A stretch of 64,000 nucleotides of DNA from Achatina immaculata (GCA_009760885.1 CM019708.1:18719189-18783188), one strand, 5' to 3'. Positions 1-32,969 are shown, counted from the stretch's first letter. The notes: generated by a model not told the origin, from the sequence alone. Numbers and translations are program-made.

Positions 1-380
1 GATGTATTCAAATATATAAAGTGCAAGAGAAAGATGGCGTATAGACAAAAGATAAATTCAGAGTCTGCAGCGATCATGATGCCACATAACCATAGACTGT
101 CAACAGGAGGCGGGGTGATTGAAATAGTGACATCTTTACTTTCGGGTGGTTCAGTGGTGCACAAACACTGCTTCAATCACACAATTATTAACACAGTGCC
201 ATAAAAATTACCTTCAGTCTTTGTGTTTTAAGACGCACATGAATCATAAATTAATTTGGTGTCTAGATTTGGGTTCTATCTCAAAGATAATCTCATTATT
301 TGCATGCAAATATTCTAAAATTCGAAGAAAATTAGAAATGCTTATTGTCCCCAACATTTCGGATAAGGGAATGAGGGTTG

Positions 381-428
381 CTCTCTGTCTCTCTCTCTTT
401 CTCTCTTTCACACACACACACACACACT
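381..428. repeat. CT-rich tract followed by (CA)n microsatellite
   Basis: A run of CT dinucleotides passes into about nine CA dinucleotides. A short GA run follows at about 446-460. Small open frames across it are translations of the repeat. Confidence 0.9.
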
Positions 429-540
429 GGCACGCACATATACAGAGAGAGAGAGAGAAAGAATAATGTAGATTTCAGCAAAATTTAATGGTATGCTGAT
501 ATGAAACAAATAATTAATCTCACGACGAACTGAAAAGTGA

Positions 541-790
541 AAGGAACTGTGAATATTTTTAAAAAACTGAAAATTAAAGGGAACTGTAAACATGAAAAGA
601 AACCTCAAAATTGAAGGGAACTATAAATATTTTTTTTAAAAAACACAGAAAATTGAAGGGAATTGTGAATATTAAAAAAAAACTGAAAAGTGAAGGAAAA
701 TGTGAATATTGTTTAAAAAATTGAAAATTGAAGGGGACTATGACTATCCAAAAACACTTAAAATTGAAGGGGACTGTGAATATCGAACAG
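541..790. repeat. Degenerate minisatellite, about 35-39 bp unit
   Basis: About seven imperfect units carry the core AAATTGAAGGGAACTGTGAA followed by a variable A/T run. It lies about 600 bp upstream of the predicted TATA box of gene 1. Confidence 0.8.
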
Positions 791-1342
791 GCAAGTACAA
801 ATACTGACGTTCGTGTTCACTCCTTGACCTTACAGGATTATTATTAATCTTGATAGCCGGTGTTAAGTGAACCCTACCAGATCGTGGTTCCCTCTTAGAT
901 CTTCTAAATATTATCCGTGTACTACGTCAACTCCTGAATTCAGTTTCCGTATATTTGGTTCCACTTTATTTATTATGGCGTGGTATTTATATTCCTTTTT
1001 TCTTTGCAATTCCTTTCATTAACAAACAAACAAAATCACGCTGATTCTATTTATGATTCTACCTCTGCTTGTGAATCGACGTCTACAGGGCAAGAGAAAA
1101 CCTGTTTCTCGTTTTTAATTCAAATGTGATGTTTCTTTGAAATGTACTTAATTCATCGGATCTATTTTATATGCTAATATGATCGCTGAATATATTAGCC
1201 CTTCTCTTTCACTGTTTTCTAAGCATGTTTTCTTTGGATGCACATGAAATCTTAGAAAAGAAAGAAACAGCGCCAACAAGAACGACTGGATTATAGCTCC
1301 AGGATGTTTGTAAAACGTTGAGTCAGGCGACGCATGGAAAGG

Positions 1343-1348
1343 TATAAA
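1343..1348 (+). promoter_or_regulatory. TATA box of gene 1 (predicted)
   Basis: TATAAA stands 124 bp upstream of the first ATG. A start of transcription about 30 bp downstream (about 1373) would leave a 5' UTR of roughly 95 nt. Gene 2 also has a TATA motif close upstream of its signal-peptide exon, which supports both calls. Confidence 0.6.
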
Positions 1349-1384
1349 CCTGGAGAACTGGGGCTGTAGAGAAGCAAAGTGTGA

Positions 1385-1466
1385 TCATCACTTCATAGAG
1401 CTGCACCCGACGCAAGCTGAAGAGAATCATTACTTGGCATAGCTGCAGCCGACACAGCCCGAAGAG
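1385..1466 (+). repeat. Duplicated module in the 5' UTR of gene 1
   Basis: Two imperfect copies of about 40 bp lie head to tail directly before the ATG. Each ends in GAAGAGA and shares a core like AGCTGCA-CCGAC-CA-GC. The second copy abuts the start codon. Confidence 0.6.
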
Positions 1467-21564
<20,098 letters not shown>

Positions 21565-23460
21565 TAACGAACGATTATAAAGGGAAAAACAGCAGAAAGT
21601 AGTCTGAAACGTTCAAAATAATAGTGATTGATGAGTGGGACTATAAAAGCCTGTACGAGGCAGGTTCTGAGGAAAAGTCAAATTTTTGTCGAAAAAACAA
21701 ATGTCAAGTCTGCACCCTGAGCTAGAGTTGGAACACAACAGCACATTCGTCTTTTCAAATACATCACACAACCTTTTTTTTTTCCAACAGGTCGAGACAA
21801 AACTTTGGCCATTTATTTCGCAGGTTATGTATGTAATTTTTTTTTCTATTCTGTTATAGTTCTGGGAGTGATCTACAAAATTCCGCTTGTTGCATGTGGC
21901 AAATATTTCATTCTTTAGATTAATCCTAGTATATCCTAATTCGTATATAGATAAACTGGCACGTAAATTATTTGTTTCACTATGAGGCAAAAACGCAAAG
22001 ACCAAACAGAAAAAAAAAAGCTATCATAAACAGAAACGCTTGGTTTTTAGCAGAATATGACTACAGCTTCTGCAATAACTTAAAATTTGAATACACAAAA
22101 CGCGAACAAAAAGCAGGCAATTTTTCTATACTTTTCTACAAAGCCATTTAAATTTGATATAAGGAAAACATATTTTCAGCATGAGTATTTACATTTTTTT
22201 GGTGACAGTACGATATGACAAGCTAAGATTTAAATAAAAGATCAGCGATATATATTATATTAGTTGTTAAACAGAATCATATTATTTTAGCTTTTTTTCT
22301 TGAATAATCTGAACTACCTGTTCGTGTTTTAGCTGATATTACAAAATCTCATCTGACTAATTATTTGGAGAATTTGAAGGCACAAATATCTTTCTTCTAT
22401 TCTTACTTTTCTGCGTCTTCACATAAATATGATTACTCAGACTTCCAGTATCTGTCTCTTGCTTTCTTAGCTCTGGATATAAGCCCACCATACACTGATT
22501 TGTTCTATGTTTTAGATCTACATTCTATTGCTTTCTCTTTTATTGTATATATCTTTCCATATATATACTTTTGTGCATCTAAAATATATATTTTTCTCTC
22601 AAAATTAATTCTAGCATCATTATTCAGTGATGCTTCGGCTGTTTAAAAAAAAGGTCCTATTTTTGTATCTTCTAAAGCAAGGTGAACTATCAAAGGGAAA
22701 TTTGAAAAAAAAAGACTTTTTGTACTTCCTCTCCTGTCCGAAGAAGAAGAAGAAGAAGAAGAAGAAAGAGTGTAGTGGCTAAATTCTAATATGTTTACTG
22801 ATTTCCATGATTTTTATCTAGGTTATTGTTTTATTATTACAAAGTACAACTTCTGACTTAGAACAACTATTTCACGCCTGTCTCTATTTTTATCGCTGTT
22901 CTCTTTTCCTTTCTAACTACAAATTATGTTTTTTGTTTAGTTTTTCTGTAGATTTAGATTTTTAACATTATATAAATATTAAAAAAATATGTATGCATTC
23001 AATCAGTTTGTTTTATTTGACTTGATTGATTGTGTCACTTCTACAGCACATTTATTTTCCAGGTTTACAGCAATTCTTTCCTATGTTTTGTTGTAATATG
23101 TAAAAAGAAAGTGTTTTTAAACACCCTTCATCACCCTTTTGACCTTTGTTTAATATGTTTTCTTCTGCTTATTAACCTAATGAGATATGGAAACACCAAT
23201 TCTGGTTTTCAGAGTTTGTGTCAGATTAACAACAGCAGCTGAAGATGGACTTTGTGAATGAAACTCAGATTTATATAGGAATGCTGGAAGCACAAAAGGA
23301 AAGCCAGTCTTGCAATAATTCGGTGGTTTTGCCGCAGTTTATGTCACACCATCCAAGCAGTACTGTACTGTGTGCACCAGAACAGAATCTGCGGGTCGGT
23401 GGCTTGGTCCGCCTTTCTGCCAAGAAACAGCTTCTGTCAGTCTTATCTTTCGTGTGTCCG
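21565..23460. other. 3' flank of gene 1, no gene recognised
   Basis: AT-rich sequence with a (GAA)n tract near 22741-22766. Frames such as 21613-22005 (minus) and 22365-22646 (plus) show no family pattern or splice support. Confidence 0.5.
22233..22238 (+). terminator. Possible polyadenylation signal of gene 1
   Basis: AATAAA about 670 bp after the stop codon. It is the first clear match seen, but such hexamers are common in AT-rich DNA. Confidence 0.3.
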
Positions 23461-23464
23461 TATC

Positions 23465-23945
23465 TTGTGTGAGTCCATATCTTACGGGTGTCCATATCTT
23501 ATGTGTGTCCATAACTTGTGTGTGTCCATAACTTGTGTGTGTCCATATCTTATGCGTGTCTATATCTTATGCGTGTCCATATCTTATGTGTGTCCATATC
23601 TAACGTGTGTCTATATCTTATGTGTGTCCATATCTTATGTGTGTCCATATCTTACGTGTGTCCATATCTTATGTGTGTCCATATCTTATGTGTGTCCATA
23701 ACTTGTGTGTGTCCATATCTTATGTGTGTCCATATCTTATGCATGACAATATCTTATGCGTGTCCATATCTTATGCGTGTCAATATCTTACGTGTGTCCA
23801 TACCTTATGTGTGTCCATATCTTATGCATGTCCATATCTTATGTGTGTCTATATCTTATGTGTGTCCATATCTTATGCATGACAATATCTTATGTGTGTC
23901 CATATCTTATGCGTGTCCATATCTTACGCGAATCGATATCTTATG
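23465..23945. repeat. 17-bp minisatellite (GTGTGTCCATATCTTAT type)
   Basis: About 28 units in all, with variants such as CATAACTTG and GCATGACAATATC. The three overlapping + strand open frames are translations of it. A unit-like remnant follows the RTE copy at about 25878-25895. Confidence 0.95.
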
Positions 23946-23946
23946 T

Positions 23947-25876
23947 CTGAGATAATACCACCGAAAAAGGAAGCTCCCAAGAATAAATGGGTGCCACATC
24001 TTAGGACTGATGGGCAAGAGAAGAAGTAGTAAAATAACGAGGAAAAATATAGCAAGATAAATAAACAAATAAGACGCAAATGCAGAGAAGCAAAGGAAGT
24101 GTGGTTAAATGAACAGTGTAGACAAACAGAGGACTTTCATAATAAAGACAGCAAAAACATCCACAAATGAATTAGTGAACTCACAGACAAGAAGAAAAAT
24201 ATACCAAAGGATGCCTGAAATCAAAAGAAGGTAAAATGTTAATGGGAAAAGAAGACATTGTGGACAGAGTACATCGGTGAGCTATATGGAGGAAAAAGAC
24301 CAGAATTAACACCAGATACTGAAAACTGTGATGGGCCACCAATACTTGAAGATGAAATCATAGATGCCATCAAACACATGAAAAAAGAAAAAGCGACTGG
24401 GCCTGATAATATAACAATAGAAGAAATAGAGGCACTAGAGGAGATGGGAGTAAAAATAATAACCAAGTTACTGAATGACATTTACAACAGTGGTTATATG
24501 CCCATTGACCTGCTTAAATCCACGTTTATAGCATTACCAAAGAAACCAGGTGTAAAGGGAATGTGAGGACTACAGGATCATCAGCCTCTCATGTCACATA
24601 ACAAATCTACTTCCGAGAATTATTATGAGAAGAACAAGAAAAAAAGATAAAACTGGAAATAGCAGATGACCAGTTTGGATTTGTTGAAGGAAAGGAAACA
24701 CACAATGCTATTTATGTTTGCGAACACTAACAGAAAGAGGTTTAGAAGTACAGAAAGATCTCTACTTATGCTTCATCGATTACACCAAGGCATTCAACAA
24801 AGTGAAACATAATGAAATTATTAAAATGCTTGAAGTTGAAGACATTACAATAATTTGCAAAATTCTATTTTGCAAAGACCTGAAGATTGTAAAACATCTA
24901 TACTGGCAGCAGGAAGTAGCGATTAGAGTTGAAAATAAAGCTGGAAAATATCAACCAATAAAACAAGGAGTGCGACAAGGATGTGTACTGTCTCCAGACA
25001 TTTTTTCTCTGTGCAGCGAAAATATTCTAAGAACGATCATTACAGAACCAGGCATAAAAATTGGAGGATACAATATTAACAACCTTCGGTATGCAGACGA
25101 CACAGTACTACTAATAGCTGAGAACCAACAAGACCTGCAAAATCTCTTGGATAAAGTCGACAAAGAAAGTGAACAGAAAGGCCTTATTTTGATCATCAAA
25201 AAGACAGAGACTATGGTTATATCTAAGAAACAGAATCCATCAACATGCAGTATAAAATTAAACGGAACTATTCTAAAGCAGGTGCAGAAATTCAAATCCT
25301 TGGAGCAGTAATAACTTCAGATGAGAAATGCAGAACAGAAATTAGGAACAGAAAAGGCTGTGCAAAGACTGCATTTCAGAGAATGAGAAACATATTATCA
25401 AACACATCAATGAATCTTAGAAAACGAGTCCTAAAATGCTATATTGAACCTATCTTGTTATATGGAAGTGAATCATGGACAATAGGCAGGTCTGTACAAA
25501 TGTCATTGAAAGCAGCAGAAATGTGGTTCATTAGAAGAATGTTGCGAATTTCCTGGACAGCAAAAATAACTAATGAAGAATGTATGAGAAGAGCTGGAGA
25601 GACAAAAAGAAACAGTGTTAAAAAATACGAGAGAGACAATATACTTTCATAGGACATGCAAGATGAAGAAGGGGCATTGGAAATATTGTAACAACAGGAA
25701 AAATAGAGGGAAGAAGATCAAGAGGAAGACCAAGAGAAATGATACTGGACAGCCTGACCGGGTGGTATGAGAGGAGTTCACCAACTGAACTGATGGTTTG
25801 CATGAAGGATTGTGTACTCTGGAGAAACACAGTCAACGCCAGTCGGCACGGCACATGATGATGATGATGATGATGA
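23947..25876 (+). mobile_element. 5'-truncated RTE LINE copy, inserted in a minisatellite
   Basis: It aligns along its length with 48243-50150. Reverse transcriptase motifs include [27 protein letters not shown] and [12 protein letters not shown]. The C-terminal part reads VLKCYIEPILLYGSESW and FIRRMLRISWTAK. The end is CGGCACATGATGATG with a (GAT)n tail. At least two frameshifts break it (near 24560 and 25300) and the endonuclease part is missing. Both flanks look like units of the same 17-bp array. Confidence 0.88.
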
Positions 25877-26613
25877 ATCTCACGTGTATCCATCATTTTC
25901 TCAGGCTTTACCTCTCAAGTATGAACAAAAAAGAAGTCATGGCCTAAAGTAAATTAAGCTTCTTGTAATAATTATTTGCTGGAGTTGCCTGTTTTAATTT
26001 GAATCTTGAAACAAACCAAACCAAACAACTTAGCACGAGTTTATAACATTTCTCAGGCTCTCCTTCTGGCTTTTTCTCTTCTTCTCAGCCACGCAGTTTT
26101 CTTTTAAACGTACAGGATCACGTACCTCCCCGGCCCGAGATCGTCCTAGGCCGAAGAGAAAGAGCCAGGCAGTTTTTCCATCCATACCAGGCTTCCATGT
26201 GTGTGTGTGAAGCCCGCTCTATCTCTTCCTACGATAAACCAACAGTACTGTACTGTTATAGCTTTGGCAAATATTGTGTTACTTAAAAAAAATGAAAATG
26301 ACTGGCAAAGACAGAACAGATGACCGAGCTTATACCTCTATAGAACAAGACAGTCGTTGGACTTTGTAAATAACTAAGTTTATTTTTGTTAGCTTTCTTT
26401 TTAGCGCACCAATCTAGACCTGACATTGAATGGACGAAGCATTATGAACACAAGCAAGATCCTGTGGAAATTCAAGATATGATATTTTTCTAGCTCGTGC
26501 TCACATCACAACTGATGTAGCCACTACACATTCAAGACACAAGCACAGGCACAGTAGAAACAACTGAAACTATGTATCACATATTTCGTATATAAGCTCG
26601 CAATGTCTTCTGC
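25877..26613. other. Intergenic stretch, nothing recognised
   Basis: Begins with a minisatellite-like remnant, then unique-looking AT-rich sequence up to the left LTR of the Gypsy element. No gene is supported. Confidence 0.4.
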
Positions 26614-27180
26614 TGTGGTAATAGGTATTTCTTACTCTAGATTGATGTGAATTATTATTTCAATCTTTTATATTTGTCTGGCCATCGTTGTGCTGAGTGG
26701 TGGAAGGATGACCTTACCATACGTTCACACCTTACATATAAAATAACAGGAATACGAAAACAATCCTTTTTATAAAATCACGATTCTTGTATTTTACAAA
26801 ACTCTGATCCATAAAGCATCACAAATCACAAATCCGATGCACATGATGTCCATATATTTCTAACGGGCGTTACTAAAAAAATATATTAAACAAATAAAAT
26901 TTCCTTGAATAATATGAGTTCAATACTGCTTACAAAGGCGCACAAACTAAAATACACACGCCAGCCTCCGTCTCTCGGAAACTGACCATCTTCGTCCACG
27001 ACTGGTCGCTACCTTTGCGAGCTCAACTTATCCCCCTTTATACTTCTCCCTTTTCTTATATACCTCGTCATCGCCGGACCGGACGCCTGGGGATTTTCCA
27101 TTCACACGTGGCCGTCTCTGGCCAGTGGGATTTCCAATCAAAACCGGGTCACTGCTTGCTTACTTTTTCCCCTCCTTACA
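26614..27180 (-). repeat. Gypsy LTR, downstream (3') copy
   Basis: 567 bp, starting TGTGGTAATAGG and ending CCTCCTTACA on the plus strand (TG...CA). Being on the integrase side, it is the 3' LTR of this minus-strand element. Confidence 0.93.
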
Positions 27181-27197
27181 TACTCCCTCTGGTTTTG
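27181..27197 (-). promoter_or_regulatory. Polypurine tract of the Gypsy element
   Basis: On the minus strand CCAGAGGGAGTA stands directly against the LTR, where plus-strand DNA synthesis of a retroelement is primed. Confidence 0.6.
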
Positions 27198-27366
27198 TTT
27201 ACAAAATTTTTTTGTATGGAATACAATAAATTTTATATATGCATTGTAGAATAGTTACATATCCTGAACTCAAAGTCTTTATGTCCTTCTTTTTGGGACC
27301 AGTACACATGTTGCTGTAGTTGCGTGTCGTCTTCCTCCGGTTAGCCTGTTGGTGTGTTGGTCTGGC

Positions 27367-30300
27367 CTATTTTTGTACTTTTGTGTGCCTTGCAGTATTT
27401 CTCATATACTGTACTTGGTCGTGTAATGTGGGCAAGGGTGCTACTCGTTGTTCGACGCTCTGCTCTGTAGCTCCGTCTTCTGATTCGGCGGGTGGTTGGT
27501 TTTCATGTACTAGTAAGGATGTACTTGTTCGAGTGGTACTGTCTTCGCTGTCTACTGCTACCTGTGGGGTGGATGCGACTTCTTCCTCCGTTATTTCTAC
27601 CTGCGTACTGTCAGGTTCGGTCTCTGATTCCGAAGAGTCTACTACTATCTCATCGTCGGTGTCGTCATCGTTGTTGGGTGCTATACTGAGTGTAGCCTGT
27701 CTGCGCTGATTGTTTCTGTCGTCTGTAGGGATATTCCAATCTTGTTTGGCCTTTCTCAAATGGTTTGCGTGGACTCGTTGTATTTTCCCTGTCAGTTGGT
27801 TCTTTATTATAAATGATACTGGAGATAACTTTTTTAGAACAAAGAATCCCGTTTTCCATTTGCTGTCGTGTTTGGATGTCATGTGGTGGTTTAATAAGTA
27901 TACTGGATCACCTATAGAAATGTCCTCAGTTGTGCTTTGTTCATCGTACCTTTGCTTTCGTGCGTCTTTGGTTCTGTTTATGTGGTTTATCACTTGTATA
28001 AAAGCCTTATGTTGTCTCATTAGCGTGTGTTCTATAGAATCATTTTCACTGTAGCAGTGTGTTCGTAGTCTCAGGATGGCGTCCAGGGGTAGAATGGGGT
28101 GTCTCCCGTACATGAGGAAAAATGGGGAGTATCCTGTTCGTTTAGAAATGTTCATATTCATCGCTGCCACTGCCTGGGTCAAGTACTCGTCCCATTTACT
28201 GACCTCCGTGTTTACCAGCTTGGCAACAATATCATTTAGTGTGCGATGCTGTCTCTCGTTTGTCCCGTTGGCTTGAGGATGGTATGGTGTTGTGAAGATA
28301 TGGTGAATGTTATAGCGTTTCACCATAGTCTGGAATTGTTCTCCGCGAAACTCGGGACCGTTGTCTGTGACTATGGTAATTGGTACTCCATGTCTTGGGA
28401 CGATATTGTCGATTACCAAGTCAGCTACTGTTTTACTTTGGATGTTTGGCGTTGGAAAACACTCCGTCCATGCGGAATATTCGTCTGTTACATGCACGAT
28501 GTACTAGCTGCCTGATGTGGTGATTGGATAAGGTCCTGAACAGTCGATACTTAATTTCAGCATGCATGCCGGTGGGGTATCGGATATTTCTAGCGGATTT
28601 TTTATAGGTAACAAGTTTCTTGTTTTGCAGGTTTGGCACTGCTCTATGTGCTGGTTTACGTCCTCTCTCATGTTCTTCCAATAGTATCCTATTTGTATGG
28701 CTTTCAACGTTTTTTCTGTCCCCATATGCCCGTTATTATCGTGGTATTGTGATAACACCTGTTGTTGTAGATGTTGGGGCGTGACGGTTCTCAACCTGTA
28801 GTCGTCGTCGTCTTCTTTTACTTTGTATAGCACGTTATTCACTATTCTGAACTTTTCACTGGTTTTTCTTGGTAATCGGTTGTGCTTCATATCTGCTTTT
28901 AATTGTCTTATCTCCTCGTCCAGGTCTTGTTCATCTGCCATGATGGGAGGGGTGGGTAACTGTTCGGTGGGGGCTGGTAGGACTTCGGATATTGGTTGTG
29001 GTTGTGGGAAGGGATCGTATATGGGGAAATCGGTTGGCAGAAAGGATGAAGAGTTGATGGTGTTTATTTCAAGCATGTTATCCTGCTTGTTGACAGTTTC
29101 TGCTGTCTGGTGATTGTTGTCCTTACACTGTTCTGTTCCTGGCCGAGAAAACTGGTCGGCGAGGTTCCGTGCTCCTGCGATATGATGAATGTCTGTAGTG
29201 TAGGCTTGGATGAAATGACTCCATCGTTGTATTTTGAAGTTCTTGTGCTTGGCGTTCATTAGGTTTATAAGTCCGATACTGTCTGTTCTCGTTGATGATC
29301 TGGAAATGGATGCAGCAGCAGCAGGCCATCTTGCTCACAACCGAGAGGCCTACAGGAGTGCTGTTTGGGAGGCAAAGTTCCGCGAGGGACATGCAAAGGA
29401 ATGAATGAAAACTGTCTGTTCGGATGCTCAACTGGCAGTGTAACACATATTTGTGGAGTTTCTGTAACGCGTACACTATGGCGTATGCCTCCTTCTCGTT
29501 GATGTGCCATTTGCTTTGTGACTCACTTAGTCTATGGGATAGAAAGTAGATTGGTTTTAGATTTTCCTCTCTCTGTCTTGTGCTGTTGTCTTGTAGCAAC
29601 ACGGCGCTTACTGTTGTTGCTGATGCGTCTGTGTAAAGTATCATCGGTTTATTTAAATCTGGGAATGCGAGCATAGTCTGTCGCATGAGGTCGTTTTTTT
29701 AGTGTGTCGAATGCCCTTTGACATTCTGGCGACCAGGAGAATCGGCTATATTTTCTTGTGAGCGCGATTAAGGGCTCTGCCTTGTGGGAAAAATTGTCTA
29801 TAAACCTTCTGTAGTACGATATTGTTCCTATAAAACTTCGTATTTGTTTTATTGTCCTTGGTGTGGCTATCTCTGCCATTGCCTTTACTTTCTCTTTATC
29901 TGGTGTGATGCCTTGGCTACTGATGGTAAAGCCTAAATAATTGATTTTGTTCTGTGCGAAGTTGCACTTGGCCATTTTCAACTTGACGTCATGTTGTCTT
30001 AGCCTGTCAAACACAGATTGTATGTGTTTGATGTGGTCTTGAATCGATGTCTTAGTAAAAATCAGTATGTCATCTATGTACGCTATGGCGTGGTCTGATA
30101 ATCCGTACAGTACTTCATCCATTAATGCCATGAATGCTGCTGCAGCGTTTGCGACGCCAAACGGGGTTCTGGTAAACATGAACTTTCCAAAACTGGATGT
30201 GAAACTGGTCTTTACTTTAGAGTCATCTGTTAGGGGTATACTCCAGTATCCTGATTTAGCGTCTAATGTGGTAAAGTATTTTGCGCCGTTGAGTACTGAC

Positions 30301-31391
30301 ATAATTTCTTCCACGTTGGGCATCTGGTATGTGATGGGAGTCGTGATTTTGTTTAGTCCTCTAAAATCGCAGCAAAAGCGATGTGTTCCGTCCTTTTTTC
30401 TTACTATAACTATCGGTGAGTTCCACTTGGATAGTGGTGCTCGTTCTATGATCTTTGCCTCTAGCATATCCTTGATTGCTTTCTCTATAATGCCTCTGTG
30501 TTTGAGTGGCGTAGGGTATGGTTTTGTGTGTGCTGGTGGGTTGGCTCCAGTGTCTATGTGCAGCTGGACGGTATTAGTTCTGCCCAATTCTAAGTCGTTA
30601 TTTGCGAAAATGTCTTGATTCTTGTATATTATCGTTTTGATAGCGGCCTCGTGTTCTGGATGTACCTGCATTTCTGCAAGCAGTTGTTGGATTCTATCAG
30701 TAGATCTGGTGGTATTTGCGTTGTTCTGAGTTTGTTGTTTAGTTATATTATTTATGTCGAGGCCGAACTCTGCTTTTGCTATGATTTGTCCTTTTTTTAT
30801 TCTAAAATGCCTGTTGGAGTTGTTGGCTATAGTCACGAGGCATTTTCCTTGTTTATCAGGGTTAACGATACTGTCTATAGTTTCAGCACAAGGTTCGTGA
30901 AGTAATACACTGTTCTGGTGAATAGTGATCATTAACTCCGTGTCTTTAAATGCAGGTAAAAGTCTCTGCAATTTTGCTGGTACGATGATTATTGTTTGGG
31001 GTTTAATTGCGACATCACAAGTAGCTCTGATCGTTGAGCAAATCTCGTATTCGTTTTTCATAGGTACTTTGGTATTTCCAATCGATAGTTGCATGCTTCC
31101 GAAATCCACCGTTGCTTTTGTGTGAGATAGAAAGTCTCTGCCTAGTATGGCGGGTCTGCACATTCTGTCTACAACCATAAACTTTTGTTTATGATTTTGT
31201 CCTCCTATGCATATGTTTATCCATGTGATTCCTTTTGCCCGTAATTCGTAATTATCGACAGTCCAGAGTTTGCCTTCGCTGGGCAGTAATACCGTGTTTG
31301 AGCGAATAGTTTCCCATACGTTTTGTCTGATCAGACTAACTTCACTGCCAGTGTCGATGAGTGTGTGGATGATGGTGTTGTTTATCTGCAC
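27367..31391 (-). pseudogene. Gypsy pol: protease, RT, RNase H, integrase (broken)
   Basis: Reading from 31391 leftwards. Protease: IDTGSEVSLI. Reverse transcriptase: the YIDDILIF catalytic box, in a 580-codon frame ending at 29649. RNase H: ILYTDASATTVSAVLL in a second frame, 29686-29123. The zinc-binding HHCC region (QYHDNNGHMG, CQTCKTRN) and the first integrase Asp (LSIDCSG) are in 29259-28504. The remaining integrase core (VTDNGPEFRG, NGTNERQHRTL) is in 28497-27367. The last two frames are in register and separated by a single TAG. All catalytic residues are still visible, so decay is recent. Confidence 0.92.
29278..29421 (+). mobile_element. 122-bp LINE-D 3' terminus inserted in the RNase H region
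   Basis: Insert 29289-29410 is flanked by the 11-bp direct repeat ACTGTCTGTTC (29278-29288 and 29411-29421). The body is the terminal LINE-D block (GATGCAGCAGCAGCAGG, GAGGCCTACAGGAG) with a GAATGAATGAA tail. The added 133 bp shifts the pol frame. Confidence 0.9.
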
Positions 31392-31447
31392 GGGAATGGT
31401 GGAAGTTGTGTTTGTGCCGTTTTCAAGTGTTGTGATACGGCCCGTTG

Positions 31448-32560
31448 CTACTTGTTGAGGTAGAGTGGACTGTTTACCATACCTCCGTTGAAGTTTTCCG
31501 AGCGCTTTCTCTGTTGGTTGTAGACTCTGTATTTTGGTGTGGATTCTCGTGGTGTTCTGTATCGGTCCTCAGATGGTCTGGTGAATCTGGGTGGTGTATA
31601 ATCATGGTTGGTCTGCGTGCTCCTCCATGAACTTCTGTTTGATACTGGTGTAGGTTCATATCTGCATTGGCGAGCTATGTGCCCATGAATACCGCAGTTG
31701 AAACATGGTTTTGATCGTATGTTCGTCTGCGTGTCCTGATAAGAGACCTGGGCCACGGTGGCCGTGCTTTGAATTACGCTTTCCGAGGCAGCTTGTCTTT
31801 GTGTAGCACTGTCGGTGCGTAAAGAAGAAGTCATTGGTTCAGTTTTCGGGCATGGGCTCTCACCGTTGGCCATGCGGGATGTTAGTCTTTTTGTGAACTG
31901 CTCTATTTCGATAGCTGTATTGATTGCCGAGTTTAATGTCTGTGGGTCTTTCTTGATTAACTTCGTTTTGATTGCTTTGTCATACACAGCGTCTATAAAA
32001 AAATTTGCCAGCAAATTCTGTGTGGCCGGTTGAAGTATCCTGTCGTTGTCGAAGGCTTGTTTTGCCAGTTTAATCATTGTTTCTGCCATGTTTTGGATTG
32101 GCTCTTCTTTGTGTTGTTTCAAATTGCTTATTTGTCTCAAGGCTGCGTGCGGATCGATGCCTTTGCTGAAACATTTAGCTAGTTCTTTCTTAAAATCCGC
32201 ATATGTTTCGTCTGAGTTCTCTTGAATTCGCCTGGAGACAAAGTCTGAAACACTCCCCTTGGCTGTAATAAAGAATATGTTTTTCTTTTGCGAATCATGT
32301 AGGTTATGCACAAACGCATATTTTTCTGTCTGTTCTATCCATTGTTGGAATCTCTGTGGATCGCCATCGTAGGTATCGATGTGGCAGGGTAAACCTTGAG
32401 TGGCGAAGGTCATCTTTAATTGTCTCAAAGCTTCGGTCATTGTGGTGACCGAGTCAGCTTCTAGTTTGGGTTCGATATTTGTTGCAGTCTCCATGGTACT
32501 TGGCCTTTTGACGAAGATTATTGGTTGAATATTTGTAGAAATATTTTCCGAGATTTTCAA
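31448..32560 (-). CDS. Gypsy gag-like polyprotein
   Basis: An intact 370-codon frame. The N-terminal half has a capsid-like helical region (YDGDPQRFQQWIEQTEKYAF, then FITAKGSVSDFVSRR), and a single CCHC zinc knuckle CFNCGIHGHIARQC lies near residue 290. A basic Arg/Ser-rich tail follows. It packages element RNA in the cytoplasm by family role. Pol starts in another frame about 60 bp downstream. Confidence 0.88.
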   Translation of the reverse strand: MKISENISTNIQPIIFVKRPSTMETATNIEPKLEADSVTTMTEALRQLKMTFATQGLPCHIDTYDGDPQRFQQWIEQTEKYAFVHNLHDSQKKNIFFITAKGSVSDFVSRRIQENSDETYADFKKELAKCFSKGIDPHAALRQISNLKQHKEEPIQNMAETMIKLAKQAFDNDRILQPATQNLLANFFIDAVYDKAIKTKLIKKDPQTLNSAINTAIEIEQFTKRLTSRMANGESPCPKTEPMTSSLRTDSATQRQAASESVIQSTATVAQVSYQDTQTNIRSKPCFNCGIHGHIARQCRYEPTPVSNRSSWRSTQTNHDYTPPRFTRPSEDRYRTPRESTPKYRVYNQQRKRSENFNGGMVNSPLYLNK

Positions 32561-32969
32561 ATATTTTTCTTTATACTGTGTGCTTGTTCACACTGCAGCA
32601 CTATACGTGATTCTCCGTACTGACTTACTGTCCAGCCTGCCCGTTCCGCGACTAACACAAATTTCTTCCGCCTAGGACTACTCCACTCTAACTGGAACTT
32701 TCAGTAGGGTTTTCTTCATACGGGAACTTTTCTTCAAAGCACAGCTTGTTGGAGCCTCTGTCCGGATGTTACATAACACGCACGTGGGCGCTGAGCTTTG
32801 ATCTTTCCGTGGTGGAATTTCCCCTGTACACTCGCCAAACACGGAAATCTGACTGGCCTCTTTTCAGCGCTGTTAGTGCAAACGGTGACCTCCTATGTAC
32901 CAGTATTAATCCAAATGGTTTGTAACCAGGTCAGCTGACATATCGAAACATATATATATGCAATGACGG

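Larger units (their letters stand above)
1..1342. other. Upstream region of gene 1, no gene seen
   Basis: No exon or transposon protein is recognisable here. The stretch holds a CT/CA microsatellite (about 381-428) and a degenerate tandem repeat (541-790). The remainder is AT-rich unique-looking sequence leading to the gene 1 promoter. Confidence 0.6.

Noticed and set aside
23465..23945. CRISPR-like short repeats
   Set aside because: Units are contiguous without unique spacers and the DNA is eukaryotic. It is a minisatellite.
27320..28515. Several + strand open frames
   Set aside because: Antisense shadows of the Gypsy integrase region.
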